Positions 17,856 to 27,080 of a DNA stretch of 64,000 nt are shown piece after piece. The notes beneath the pieces were generated by a model. The model was given only the letters and a program-made list of their open reading frames with translations. It was not told where the DNA came from and did no database searches. Within the stretch, counting starts at the first letter, position 1, and each line of letters opens with the position of its first letter. Origin of the DNA: Gammaproteobacteria bacterium RIFCSPHIGHO2_12_FULL_39_24 (GTDB lineage: Bacteria > Pseudomonadota > Gammaproteobacteria > Coxiellales > Coxiellaceae); the NCBI GenBank assembly GCA_001802455.1, contig MGXZ01000005.1, forward strand, positions 53,403 to 117,402, given 5' to 3'. Both the position numbers and the translations under genes were made by a program.

Positions 17856-18474
17856 GCACACCTCGCGCTGGAACGGGAAAAACACCTTGAATAACCGTAC
17901 CATTATTAAAATGAATCACCAACAAAACCACTTTGGGCAAGGGTGATGGGTTTTCTATTTTCATATTCGATCCCACTGCAGGCGGCCAAATGGATGAAGT
18001 ATTTCCATCATCCGCAATAAACTGCCATGACGCTGTTTTAATACCGCTCAATAATACCTGTGATGCTGGATTGGCTTTCGGCGGTTGATCTAGCACATCC
18101 CATGTCAAACGCACTAAATCACTTCCTGAAAAAGTATATCCAACACGCTGCATATCACTTTGTCGCGCTGCATCCAATGGATTAGACAATCCTGTTTTCG
18201 TAAAATCAATTTCATCTACACCAGACGCGATAAATGCAGGCTCTTTCGCACCATCCTCATTACGAATAGGTCGATTAATCATTTGTGAAATATCACGACG
18301 TAATAAAGTAAATGCAATTTGTTCTTGTGATAATTGTTGATCTGATTTATTTAATTCACGATGCGCACGAATCATGGATTGCAAACTGATCGCTGCCAAA
18401 ATTCCCACAATGGCAAAAATAAATAACGCCACTATAATTTCAATTAAAGTAAAGCCATTATTTTTTTTCAACAA
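17842..18474 (-). CDS. gspJ: Type II secretion minor pseudopilin GspJ
   Basis: 210 aa with prepilin leader LKKNNG cut before FTLIEIIVALFIFAIVG. The body contains LLRRDISQMINRPIRN, characteristic of GspJ. It overlaps gspI by 7 bases. Part of the pseudopilus tip complex. Confidence 0.93.
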   Translation of the reverse strand: MLKKNNGFTLIEIIVALFIFAIVGILAAISLQSMIRAHRELNKSDQQLSQEQIAFTLLRRDISQMINRPIRNEDGAKEPAFIASGVDEIDFTKTGLSNPLDAARQSDMQRVGYTFSGSDLVRLTWDVLDQPPKANPASQVLLSGIKTASWQFIADDGNTSSIWPPAVGSNMKIENPSPLPKVVLLVIHFNNGTVIQGVFPVPARGVHAIS

Positions 18475-18818
18475 TACCCCGTCACTGAATTAATGGAAAC
18501 ACGATGTAAACTAACAACGACCATTACTTGTGTCACATTATCTTTTTTCATTGTAGTGGCTTGCCAGTGCCATTCTTTTCCCATCGCTGACATATCACCT
18601 GATAATGCCGTTTGGTTATGAGATAGTTGCACCAAACCCATTTGTATTTGCGATAGCACATTCATGGCAACATAATGGGCGATTGTTGTGTTTCGCACGT
18701 GAATGGTTGCGCGAATACTGTCATTCGTTGCACGCACGGTTGCTGCTAAGGCAATCGCAATAATCATCAATGCAATCAGCACTTCAATTAAAGTAAACCC
18801 TACTTTATTTTTTTTCAT
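18468..18818 (-). CDS. gspI: Type II secretion minor pseudopilin GspI
   Basis: 116 aa with leader KKNKVG before FTLIEVLIALMIIAIALAA. The GspI features RATNDSIRATIHVRNTTIAHYVAMNVL and GKEWHWQAT follow. It overlaps gspH by 14 bases. It initiates assembly of the tip with GspJ and GspK. Confidence 0.93.
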   Translation of the reverse strand: MKKNKVGFTLIEVLIALMIIAIALAATVRATNDSIRATIHVRNTTIAHYVAMNVLSQIQMGLVQLSHNQTALSGDMSAMGKEWHWQATTMKKDNVTQVMVVVSLHRVSINSVTGYC

Positions 18819-19383
18819 CTCTCACTCTATGAAGCACAGTGATCCCATTATTTTTGACGATCATATTATACTGATGCGATTCACCCTTTAAATTCAGCGA
18901 AAATGGCGTTACAAAACCACTGGGCAAAAACAAAATAGTTGGTTTTCCATGTGTTTTTATCGCTGAGTCTGTTGAAGCGTGATATCCCGCGATTGAATTT
19001 ATTTTCACGATAAAAACAGATTGAAATGCATGTGTGTTCGATAGCACATCGTTTTGTATATTTTCCCATTGGTTCGATTCGAATTGATAAAACTGATAAC
19101 CGTTTTCAGTAATACCTAAACCCACTATACTGGGCGTTAAAATAGCTTGCTGTTGCGCAACGGTAATCACACGCGCAAATTGTTGCGCAATGATTTTTTC
19201 ACGACGTCCGCGACCAAATTGACCAAAAGCCAATACCGCTACTGAGGTAATAATCGCAATAATTAATAGAACAACAAGAATTTCGATGAGGGTGAAGCCA
19301 GGAGAAGCGGGAGTGGGAGTGTGAACGGGAAAATTGGAAATGCGTTTTAATACTCTATTTTTTTTTTCCACTCCCACTCCCAC
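18805..19383 (-). CDS. gspH: Type II secretion pseudopilin GspH with repeat-derived leader
   Basis: 192 aa from the most upstream start. The prepilin motif is PASPG before FTLIEILVVLLIIAI, at about residue 30, so the leader is unusually long. There is no ATG: the possible starts are three GTG codons inside a GTGGGAGTGGGAGTG repeat (19369-19383), and a second copy of the repeat encodes the HTPTPASPG segment. The body (LAFGQFGRGRREKIIAQQFARVITVAQQQAI) is typical of GspH. It lies 3 bases after gspG. Confidence 0.88.
   Translation of the reverse strand: MGVGVEKKNRVLKRISNFPVHTPTPASPGFTLIEILVVLLIIAIITSVAVLAFGQFGRGRREKIIAQQFARVITVAQQQAILTPSIVGLGITENGYQFYQFESNQWENIQNDVLSNTHAFQSVFIVKINSIAGYHASTDSAIKTHGKPTILFLPSGFVTPFSLNLKGESHQYNMIVKNNGITVLHRVRDEKK
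19369..19383. repeat. GTGGGA hexamer repeat covering the gspH start codon
   Basis: On the coding (minus) strand GTGGGA occurs twice and is followed by GTG, giving three GTG candidate start codons in one frame. A related GGGAGTGGGAGTG copy lies about 70 bases downstream at 19308-19320, inside the prepilin leader. Confidence 0.8.
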
Positions 19384-19386
19384 TAT

Positions 19387-19809
19387 TTACTCATTGCTAT
19401 CCCAATTCCCAATCACATTTTTCTTACCATCACCACTGCCAGAACCATCAGACCAAATATCAACACTGCCATGTTTGCCTGGATGTAAATAATGATATTC
19501 TTTTTGCCAAGGATCGACTGGCATTTTATGTAAATAACCACCTCGCGCCCAATTTTGTGGCACAGGTGAAGAACTGGGTTTTTTAACCAATGCTTTTATT
19601 CCCTGATCAGTTGAGGGATAAAATCCATTATCTAATTTATATAATTCCAACGCGCTTTGAATATTGCGAATATCTTGTCTTGCAGCCACCTCGCGCGCTT
19701 GCTCGGGACGTTGCAAAATACGGGGGACAATAATGGCTGCTAAAATAGCAAGAATAACGACAACAACCATGACTTCAATAAGGGTGAAACCGCGGGATTT
19801 TTTATTCAT
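19387..19809 (-). CDS. gspG: Type II secretion major pseudopilin GspG
   Basis: 140 aa from ATG 19809 (MNKKSRG, then FTLIEVMVVVVILAILAAIIVP). The upstream extension to 19878 is rejected because it would run into gspF and spoil the short leader. The GspG body is clear: ALELYKLDNGFYPSTDQGIKAL, GGYLHKMPVDPW and the Ca2+-site loop near the end. Major subunit of the pseudopilus. Confidence 0.96.
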   Translation of the reverse strand: MNKKSRGFTLIEVMVVVVILAILAAIIVPRILQRPEQAREVAARQDIRNIQSALELYKLDNGFYPSTDQGIKALVKKPSSSPVPQNWARGGYLHKMPVDPWQKEYHYLHPGKHGSVDIWSDGSGSGDGKKNVIGNWDSNE

Positions 19810-19810
19810 A

Positions 19811-21016
19811 TTACGACACCTGATCCAATGCAAAAATCGGCAACATAATTGCCAAAACAATGTATAACACAATACCACCCATCACCAAAATCATCAAAGG
19901 TTCAAACAATGTCAACGCGGTTTGAATTAATCCTTCGACATCTTTTTCCAAATAACTCGCGCCCTTTTCTAACATTAAATCTAGCTGACCACTTGATTCA
20001 CCGCTCGACACCAAATGCACAAACATCGGCGCAAAACAGCCTGTTTTTTGCAATGCCACACTGATTGAAGCACCTTCACGCACTTGAGTAATGGCCTGTT
20101 CAATTTTTTCAGACATGGGTAATGGTTTTACCAGCGCAACCGAAGCATGCATTGCATCCAATACCGGCACCGCCGCAGCATTTAAAATACCAAGCGTTCT
20201 ACCAAATCGTGCACCATTGATGGTTTTAATCGCTCGACCAATGACAGGAATCTTTAACATCAATACATGCACTTTTCTGCGGAAATTTTTGCGTTTAAGT
20301 GCGCGCGTCCACAAAAAAATAAAAATAATAATGAAGCCCAACACATACAATCCAAAATGTGCCACAAAATTACTGATCGCAATTAATATTTCTGTCGACA
20401 AGGGCAACACCTGATTCGTTTGATTAAATACCGCGATGATTTTAGGCACGACATAAATTAATAAAAATACAACGATGGACAATGACACGCTCGTCATCAT
20501 GATGGGATAAACCAGTGCTTGTTTTACTTTTTGCCGAATATAATGCTGTTTTTCTGTGTACTCAGCGAGCTGATCTAGCACTTGTCCTAATTTTCCGCTG
20601 CGTTCACCCGCCGCAACCGTTGTTTGATACAACACGGGAAATGCCGCCGGAAAATCCATCATGCCATCTGCCAATGCATACCCTTCTAATACTTTTGCGC
20701 GCACACCCAACAATATTTCTTTGACAGATTGTTTTTCAGTTTGTTCTGACACCGCTGTTAACATTTCATCAACGGGAATGCCGGCTTGCAACAACGTTGC
20801 CATTTGTCGTGTAATGAGCGATAAATCTGCCGCCGATAATTTTCGCGCGCCAAAACGAAATTCTGTTTTTACAGAACCTGAAATCACATCCACTGAAACG
20901 GGTGTCAATTGTTTGTCACGCAATTGTTGCCGCACACCCCGCGCAGAATCGTCTTCAGCAACCCCTTTAACGCGTTTGCCGTTTTTGTCTAATGCAATGT
21001 ATTGAAATGCGGTCAT
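19811..21016 (-). CDS. gspF: Type II secretion inner-membrane platform protein GspF
   Basis: 401 aa with two T2SF domains (about 65-190 and 265-390) and three membrane helices. The motifs LLQAGIPVDEML, AGERSGKLGQVLDQLAEYTEK, SSGESSGQLDLMLEK and the final helix LFEPLMILVMGGIVLYIVLAIMLPIF are typical. It lies 1 base from gspG and 8 bases from gspE. Confidence 0.97.
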   Translation of the reverse strand: MTAFQYIALDKNGKRVKGVAEDDSARGVRQQLRDKQLTPVSVDVISGSVKTEFRFGARKLSAADLSLITRQMATLLQAGIPVDEMLTAVSEQTEKQSVKEILLGVRAKVLEGYALADGMMDFPAAFPVLYQTTVAAGERSGKLGQVLDQLAEYTEKQHYIRQKVKQALVYPIMMTSVSLSIVVFLLIYVVPKIIAVFNQTNQVLPLSTEILIAISNFVAHFGLYVLGFIIIFIFLWTRALKRKNFRRKVHVLMLKIPVIGRAIKTINGARFGRTLGILNAAAVPVLDAMHASVALVKPLPMSEKIEQAITQVREGASISVALQKTGCFAPMFVHLVSSGESSGQLDLMLEKGASYLEKDVEGLIQTALTLFEPLMILVMGGIVLYIVLAIMLPIFALDQVS

Positions 21017-21024
21017 GTCTTATC

Positions 21025-22530
21025 TCAATCCTCCGCTGTCACACGTAACACTTCTTCCAACGTTGTTTCGCCTGACAATACTTTTCGAAAACCATCGTGT
21101 CGCATATTTTTTGAAAATTGTCGTGCGTGATGTTCCATATTCGCTTCGCTTTCATTCGCATGAATCATCGCTTGCAATTTTTCATCAATTTGAATCACTT
21201 CATAAATTCCCGTGCGTCCGTGGAAACCCGTGTTGCCACAGTGTTCACATCCAACCGGTTTTCCAATGTTAATTTCTGTTTCATTGGCAATTCCTAACAA
21301 TGTTTTTGCACGTTGATCTGCATTTTCCATGATTTTACAATTGACACACAACACTCGCACCAAACGTTGCGCAGCAACACCGATAATCGTTGATGATAAT
21401 AAAAACGGTTCCGCCCCCATATCACGCAAACGGGTAATGGCGCCAATCGCACTATTCGTGTGTAACGTTGATAATACTAAATGTCCCGTTAAACTCGCTT
21501 GAATTGCCATCTCAACCGTTTCTAAATCACGAATTTCTCCAACCATCACAATATCTGGATCTTGCCGCAAAATCGCACGCAATCCACGCGCAAAGGTCAT
21601 CCCAATTTTTGGATTCACTTGTGTTTGTCCAATACCCGTTAAGTAATATTCAATCGGATCTTCAACCGTTAAAATATTTCGTGTGGCATTATTCAGCGAA
21701 TTTAATGCACCATATAACGTTGTTGTTTTTCCCGATCCCGTTGGACCGGTCACTAATAAAATGCCGTGCGGACGCGAAATTAATGTTTGCATCGCTTGCA
21801 ATGTTTCAGCTGACATTCCCAATCGTGTTAAATCCAGCGGGGCTGATTCTTTGTCTAACAAACGCAACACAATGCGTTCGCCATGATAAGTGGGAATGGT
21901 TGACACACGCACATCAACTGCACGTCCTGCAATGCGCAGTGAAATGCGTCCATCTTGCGGTAATCGTTTTTCAGCAATATCTAATTTCGCCATTACTTTC
22001 ACGCGCGATGTTAACAAAGGCGCGAGTGCGCGCGGCGGCTCTAACACTTCACGCAACACACCATCAATGCGAAACCGAATAACCAATCGCTCATCAAAAG
22101 TTTCAAAATGAATATCCGAAGCGGATAATTTAATCGCTTGTGTGAGCACCGCATTAATTAATCGAATAACGGGTGCATCATCTTCCGTATCTAATAAATC
22201 AGCCGTTTTAGGCAATGCCGCAATCATCGATTGCAAATCTAAATCCTCTTCAATATCCGTAATCGCAGCCATCGCAGAACTGGTTGTGGTTTCGTAAGCA
22301 GTTGCTAATAATTTTTCAAAATCATTTTGCGTGACCGGAATTAAATGCAACGGCTTTTCAAAATAACGTCGCAACTCAACCAATGTTTCTGAATTCACGG
22401 TTGGCAAATAACACACTGTCATTAATTCTTTTGTTTCCGATTGCAGAAAAACACCATTGCGTTTGGCAAAATGAAATGACAAACGTCGCGATTTTATTTT
22501 GATAGTGGTTTCAGGATGATGTGATTTCAA
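21025..22530 (-). CDS. gspE: Type II secretion ATPase GspE
   Basis: Cytoplasmic hexameric ATPase that powers pseudopilus assembly. 501 aa: an N1E domain that binds GspL, then the catalytic domain with Walker A GPTGSGKTT (262-270), the Asp box near VEDPIEY, Walker B DPDIVMVGEIRD and the His box THT-type LHTN. The zinc module has Cys395, Cys398, Cys428 and Cys431. ATG 22530 overlaps the gspD stop. Confidence 0.97.
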   Translation of the reverse strand: MKSHHPETTIKIKSRRLSFHFAKRNGVFLQSETKELMTVCYLPTVNSETLVELRRYFEKPLHLIPVTQNDFEKLLATAYETTTSSAMAAITDIEEDLDLQSMIAALPKTADLLDTEDDAPVIRLINAVLTQAIKLSASDIHFETFDERLVIRFRIDGVLREVLEPPRALAPLLTSRVKVMAKLDIAEKRLPQDGRISLRIAGRAVDVRVSTIPTYHGERIVLRLLDKESAPLDLTRLGMSAETLQAMQTLISRPHGILLVTGPTGSGKTTTLYGALNSLNNATRNILTVEDPIEYYLTGIGQTQVNPKIGMTFARGLRAILRQDPDIVMVGEIRDLETVEMAIQASLTGHLVLSTLHTNSAIGAITRLRDMGAEPFLLSSTIIGVAAQRLVRVLCVNCKIMENADQRAKTLLGIANETEINIGKPVGCEHCGNTGFHGRTGIYEVIQIDEKLQAMIHANESEANMEHHARQFSKNMRHDGFRKVLSGETTLEEVLRVTAED

Positions 22531-24587
22531 TGCGCTGCTTCCGTACTGGTTGGCATCGGTAGATGATAAGTGGGCAGCGGTTGTGGCAGCGTAACATGAT
22601 TGGAACCTAATTTCGGCAACATCGGCAGATGATCCATTTTTGCAATTTGCTCCGTACGCAATTCAATTTGTTCTTGCCGCGCGTAATCATACCGATTCAT
22701 TGTTTGCACATTCGCCATTTTTTTCGACATAATCACGGGGCGAATAAACACTAATAAATTTTTCTTGGTCATAATATGTGTGTCATAACGAAACAGATGA
22801 CCGATAATCGGTAAGCTGCCTAAAATAGGGATGCCTTCTCTTGTTTTATCTTGCTCATTACTCATCAATCCACCGAGCACTAACACTTCACCACTTTTCA
22901 CCAATACATCGGTTTTAATTTTACTGGTATTCAAAGTAGGATTTTGATCATCGCTATTATTACTGTTATTGCTATTATTACTGTTATTGCTATCAGTACT
23001 GGGCGCAACCGTATCGTCTTTTTGTTCGAGCGCTAATCGAATCATATTGTTCGGACTGATGTGCGGCGTCACATCTAAACTCAATGTCACGTCTTGTCGT
23101 TCAATCGTATTAAATGGCGTTACCTCATTTTGTGCTGGATTTCCCGTGGTGGTTGCATCCGCACCTTGATAAGAACGATTTGCCAATCCAACATTCTGTC
23201 CATCATCAATCGTTGCTTTATTATTATTTAATACAACAACGGATGGCGTTGATAAAATGTCCGATGCACCATTGCTTTTTAATGCATGCAGTAAAGCAAT
23301 TAAATTACCATCCGGTAAAAATCCAACACCATGATTCGCTTTGATTGAAAAAGTATCCGACGCAAGTAGTGCAGACGATTCCATTGTCATTGTACCTGAT
23401 GTGTTCGCATCACCATCGGACGTTCCCCACACAATCCCCAATTTATTTAATAAACTTTCATCCACTTTCACAATAATCGCTTCAACCAATACTTCTTGTG
23501 GTTTCACATCCAATCGGCGAATCACGCGCAGTAAACTATTCAGTGTTGATTTCGGTGCATGCATAATAATGGCATTGCTATTATCTTCTGCTTGCACAGA
23601 AATATTATCGCTGGAATCACTCGATTCACTCGATGAATCACCTGTTTTTGCTTTACCAACACTGGCCGCTTGTGATGCATTGATTCCTTTCGCGACTTTC
23701 GCCAACACAGGTGCTAATTTTTTTGCCGACAAATAATTTAACGTAACAACCCGCGTATCATCACCACCCGAGCCTTGTTGATCTAATTCTTGAATTAAAT
23801 TTTTCATAACCAACTGATTAGCAGAATTGCCGCTAATCAAAATACTGTTGTCATCTTCATCTGCCGCTAACGATGCATTATTTTCGCTTCTTTGATTAAC
23901 ATTGCCAGTTTGTAGTTTGTGAATGACAGACACAATTTTTTTAGCATTCGCATAATGCAGTCGCACTACTGAAATTTGATTGGCATTTTCAGAATCCATT
24001 TGATGAATCACTTCAACCAAACGATTAATGTTAGAGGCTGTGCCTGCTAAAATGAGCGAATTCGATGGTAAATAAGCGGAAACACTGCCCGATTGCGACA
24101 TCAATGGACGCAACACAGGAACCAATTCTGTTGCAGAAACATGATTAACCGGAACAACACGCACAACTACTTCATCACCAAAACCGGGTTGTAGCGGTGT
24201 TGCAATTTGTCTCGACAAAGCATTACCATCCATCGCGGGAACAATTTTGATAATATTACCGGATGGAATCGCCACATATTGCAATAACTGCAGCATCGAT
24301 AAAAACACTTGATACAACTCATCTGAGCTCATCGGTTTTTGAGAAACCAGCGTAACGGTGCCACGCACGCGCGGATCAACAATAAAATTTTTGCCTGTCA
24401 AAATTGAAATGGTTTGAATGACAGCGCGAATATCCGCGTTTTTCAAATTCCAAACTTGTTCACCAGATGTCGCCACAGGAGCTGATTGGATGGGTGGAGG
24501 TGTGGGTGGTTGCGGAGCGGCAAGCACGCTGACCGTCATTGCGACGAGCACGCACATGACCCTCTGTGTTAATCGCCGTAACGACAT
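22527..24587 (-). CDS. gspD: Type II secretion secretin GspD
   Basis: Outer-membrane secretin, 686 aa. It has a signal peptide (about 1-23), N0 (VWNLKNADIRAVIQTISILTG), repeated N1-N3 domains, and the secretin domain with VLNNNKATIDDGQNVG and VLVLGGLMSNEQDKTREGIPILGSLPIIGHLF. Two low-complexity inserts are present: SSESSDSSDN within N3 and an Asn-Asn-Ser tandem repeat (about 533-545), encoded by an exact 18-bp direct repeat. First gene of the gspD-M operon, 19 bases after the glycosyltransferase stop; no clear promoter of its own. No pilotin gene is recognised here. Confidence 0.96.
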   Translation of the reverse strand: MSLRRLTQRVMCVLVAMTVSVLAAPQPPTPPPIQSAPVATSGEQVWNLKNADIRAVIQTISILTGKNFIVDPRVRGTVTLVSQKPMSSDELYQVFLSMLQLLQYVAIPSGNIIKIVPAMDGNALSRQIATPLQPGFGDEVVVRVVPVNHVSATELVPVLRPLMSQSGSVSAYLPSNSLILAGTASNINRLVEVIHQMDSENANQISVVRLHYANAKKIVSVIHKLQTGNVNQRSENNASLAADEDDNSILISGNSANQLVMKNLIQELDQQGSGGDDTRVVTLNYLSAKKLAPVLAKVAKGINASQAASVGKAKTGDSSSESSDSSDNISVQAEDNSNAIIMHAPKSTLNSLLRVIRRLDVKPQEVLVEAIIVKVDESLLNKLGIVWGTSDGDANTSGTMTMESSALLASDTFSIKANHGVGFLPDGNLIALLHALKSNGASDILSTPSVVVLNNNKATIDDGQNVGLANRSYQGADATTTGNPAQNEVTPFNTIERQDVTLSLDVTPHISPNNMIRLALEQKDDTVAPSTDSNNSNNSNNSNNSDDQNPTLNTSKIKTDVLVKSGEVLVLGGLMSNEQDKTREGIPILGSLPIIGHLFRYDTHIMTKKNLLVFIRPVIMSKKMANVQTMNRYDYARQEQIELRTEQIAKMDHLPMLPKLGSNHVTLPQPLPTYHLPMPTSTEAAH
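22954..22989. repeat. 18-bp direct repeat in gspD encoding Asn-Asn-Ser units
   Basis: Two exact copies of an 18-bp unit (22954-22971 and 22972-22989) in frame. On the coding strand they encode alternating Asn-Asn-Ser, in the secretin domain of GspD. Confidence 0.9.
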
Positions 24588-24606
24588 GATTATCCCTACC
24601 TACCAA

Positions 24607-25341
24607 CTAAAAATCCCCCTTAATATTACCATGCGATCCCCGTTTCTGAAAAATAAGTTTTGTGATGGCTTTTGCGATCTGCCAAGTATCTTTTCCAGAG
24701 CGATAATGGCTCGCCCTGGCATTTGTTGGATAGCAAGATTGAATATCAACATAATGAATCGGCAATTTCTCAGATACTGCACTAATTAAGATTTCCGCCT
24801 CAAAAGCAAAACGATTCGATTTCAGCGGATTGGCGAGATATTTTTGCAGAAACTGGCCGGGGTAATAGCGATAGCCTGATTGTGTATCAAACAAACGTTT
24901 TCGCGCTGCCAGCGAGATAAAAAAATCCGCCATTTTATTCGCCAATAAACGTACCCTCGGCGCATTTTTTACATTGATTCTTCGGGCGCCAATGATTAAA
25001 CCTGTTGGTGTTTGCTGTACCACGCTCAAGAATCGCGGAAGGTCATCCGGATTGTGCTGACCATCTGCATCCAATGCAATCACGCCATCATAACCACGCT
25101 CAATTGCCAACTGAAATCCTTTCAACAGCGTAGCGCCTTTACCCATATTCATTGTGTTTGAGAATACTTCAGCATTGGTATTTTTCACAATCGAGAGTGT
25201 TGCATCACTCGAGCCATCATCAATCACCATGACATGGCTCGTGTATGACAAACAACGATTTACAATGTGTTTAATTGTTTTTTGTTCGTTGTAAGCTGGA
25301 ATTAACACTGCAATTTTTGGAAAATCATTCATGGTAGGCAT
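24607..25341 (-). CDS. Family 2 glycosyltransferase (dolichol-phosphate-mannose-synthase-like)
   Basis: 244 aa. A GT-A fold glycosyltransferase with AVLIPAYNEQKTI, VIDDGSSDAT and the DXD-type ALDADGQH motif. No membrane anchor, though a hydrophobic patch is present. It likely transfers a nucleotide-linked sugar to a polyprenyl phosphate or envelope glycan; the acceptor is unknown. ATG 25341 overlaps fba by 17 bases; ATG 25332 is an alternative. It leads directly into gspD. Confidence 0.88.
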   Translation of the reverse strand: MPTMNDFPKIAVLIPAYNEQKTIKHIVNRCLSYTSHVMVIDDGSSDATLSIVKNTNAEVFSNTMNMGKGATLLKGFQLAIERGYDGVIALDADGQHNPDDLPRFLSVVQQTPTGLIIGARRINVKNAPRVRLLANKMADFFISLAARKRLFDTQSGYRYYPGQFLQKYLANPLKSNRFAFEAEILISAVSEKLPIHYVDIQSCYPTNARASHYRSGKDTWQIAKAITKLIFQKRGSHGNIKGDF

Positions 25342-26362
25342 TCAACTCATTTTCTAATTGCGATTGATACTGACCCAGCGTCGCCAACTGATTTAATTTC
25401 GCACGATGCAATAAAACAGTTTGTGCTGCTTTTTTATTTTCAGATTTTCCACGCCATTTTTCCATGCAAGGCTCTTGCAGCGCACGCGCGTATGAAAAAC
25501 TTAAATGCCAAGGCAAGTTACCCATTGCATTCATCGCTTGCAAATGTTGTGTTGCTTGCAAAGGTGTTTGTCCGCCAGATAAAAAGTTAATGGAAGGCAC
25601 CGCTGCAGGCACGGTACGTTTTAAAACACGCATGGTAGCGACCGCCACTTCCGCGACTGTGGATTGCTGCGGGCATTTTTTTCCCGCAATCACCATGCTC
25701 GGTTTTAAAATAATATATTCTAAAATAACACCATATTTGCGCAGCGCTTTAAATACTGTTGATAATACTTTTTCAGATGTTTTTTCGCATTGTTCCAGTG
25801 TGTGCGCACCATCAATTAAAATTTCTGGCTCAACAATCGGAACCATTCCATTGTCTTGACAAATTTGTGCGTAACGCGCCAAACAAATTGCGTTAAATGA
25901 ATTCACTGCTTTTGAAGGAGTATTGTCACTCACCATATAAACCGCGCGCCATTTTGCAAAACGCGCGCCTTGTGTTTTATATTTTTGCAAACGTTCGCTC
26001 AAACCATCTAATCCTTGCGTCACTGATTCTGGATTTTGCAAACTCCATGCAACCAGCCCTTTATCTACTTTAATTCCAGGAACAATATGGCGATCTTGTA
26101 ATAATTTTGCAAACGGTGTTCCATCCAACGCGGTTTGGTTTAATGTTTCTTCAAATAAAATCACGCCACTTAAATAATCATTGATATTGTGCGCTGATAA
26201 TAATAAATCGCGATACGCGCGACGCGTATCAATGGTGGATTCTACACCAACGGCTTGCAATCTTTTTGTGATGGTCGCAACACTCTCATCTGCTGCTAAC
26301 AATCCTTTTCCGCGCGCGGACATTTGCGCAATTGTCGCTTGTAGCTCTTTACTGTTATCCAT
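25325..26362 (-). CDS. fba: Class I fructose-bisphosphate aldolase
   Basis: Reversibly cleaves fructose 1,6-bisphosphate by Schiff-base chemistry. 345 aa, of the animal/plant-type class I family rather than the metal-dependent class II. Schiff-base Lys220 lies in EYIILKPSMV. KGLLAADES, KWRAVY, PIVEPEIL and LSGGQTPLQAT are diagnostic. An AGGAGG-like run precedes ATG 26362. It is near pyk-pgk-gap-tkt but separated from them by a small plus-strand gene. Confidence 0.96.
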   Translation of the reverse strand: MDNSKELQATIAQMSARGKGLLAADESVATITKRLQAVGVESTIDTRRAYRDLLLSAHNINDYLSGVILFEETLNQTALDGTPFAKLLQDRHIVPGIKVDKGLVAWSLQNPESVTQGLDGLSERLQKYKTQGARFAKWRAVYMVSDNTPSKAVNSFNAICLARYAQICQDNGMVPIVEPEILIDGAHTLEQCEKTSEKVLSTVFKALRKYGVILEYIILKPSMVIAGKKCPQQSTVAEVAVATMRVLKRTVPAAVPSINFLSGGQTPLQATQHLQAMNAMGNLPWHLSFSYARALQEPCMEKWRGKSENKKAAQTVLLHRAKLNQLATLGQYQSQLENELNAYHE

Positions 26363-26421
26363 TACCCCCTCCTCTTGTGGAATTTTCGATGGAAAATCAT
26401 ATCACAGGAATGAATATTGTC

Positions 26422-26449
26422 TGGACTTTTTTTAAAAAAAAGTTAAACT
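26422..26449 (+). promoter_or_regulatory. Putative promoter of the 111-aa hypothetical gene
   Basis: TGGACT (26422-26427) and TAAACT (26444-26449) are separated by 16 bases, a 4/6 and 4/6 match to the sigma70 elements. A run of T then A fills the spacer. Confidence 0.35.
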
Positions 26450-26480
26450 GCGGGGAATTTAATTTTTCAGGGAGAGTAAA

Positions 26481-26816
26481 ATGAAACCAGAATCTACCGC
26501 GCACCATGGTGATGAATGCGATTGTGGATGCAGAAATGCGAAAAACCCAAAGAGTGCTTCCGAACTTTTTTCGGAAGACAGCGTCGAAATAGAACGCAGC
26601 ATCGCCGCACAAAAAAGAATGGAAGTTCTTAAAAAACAAACTGACGGAATGTGGTCACACCCATTCCCAGAAGCTGATGAGCCTATCAATACACACAATT
26701 ATTTCGATACATCAGCTGCCATTTTTCGCCTTTCTCAAAAAAACAAACCGAATAACTTCGATCCAGCGACAGAAGAAAGAGAAAGAAAAAAAAACGCACC
26801 TCAATCAAAATTATAA
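26481..26816 (+). CDS. Small hydrophilic protein of unknown function
   Basis: 111 aa with a GGGAGAG Shine-Dalgarno before ATG 26481. It is charged, with no signal or membrane segment. A Cys/His cluster near the N-terminus (HHGDECDCGC) could bind metal. A helical charged middle and a basic tail follow. It is encoded alone on the plus strand between fba and the small membrane protein. I do not recognise a family. Confidence 0.65.
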   Translation: MKPESTAHHGDECDCGCRNAKNPKSASELFSEDSVEIERSIAAQKRMEVLKKQTDGMWSHPFPEADEPINTHNYFDTSAAIFRLSQKNKPNNFDPATEERERKKNAPQSKL

Positions 26817-26832
26817 CAACGAGAAAAATACG

Positions 26833-27024
26833 TTATCCGCTCTTTAACAAAAACACCAGCAGCGCAATAAAAACAATTAATCCCAGCGCCAAAATGCCCA
26901 TCGAGAAAAAACTTTTTTCTAAGTTTTCCTTGCTGAACAGCTGTGGATTACCGCGAATCATGCGATAGGCGAACCAAACAAGCGCTACGGCTGCGATTAA
27001 ATATAAAATTTGTGTCCAAGGCAT
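26833..27024 (-). CDS. Small two-helix membrane protein
   Basis: 63 aa from ATG 27024 (MPWTQILYLIAAVALVW). Two hydrophobic helices, at about 3-20 and 40-60, are joined by a basic loop (RMIRGNPQLFSKENLEKS). The further TTG at 27045 lies in a repeat-like stretch and is rejected. It sits just downstream of pyk, as small membrane proteins do in related genomes (from memory). Function unknown. Confidence 0.7.
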   Translation of the reverse strand: MPWTQILYLIAAVALVWFAYRMIRGNPQLFSKENLEKSFFSMGILALGLIVFIALLVFLLKSG

Positions 27025-27080
27025 AAATGAGTTATCCGTTATCAATGAGAGTGGAAGTGGAATATTTTCTCACACCCACA

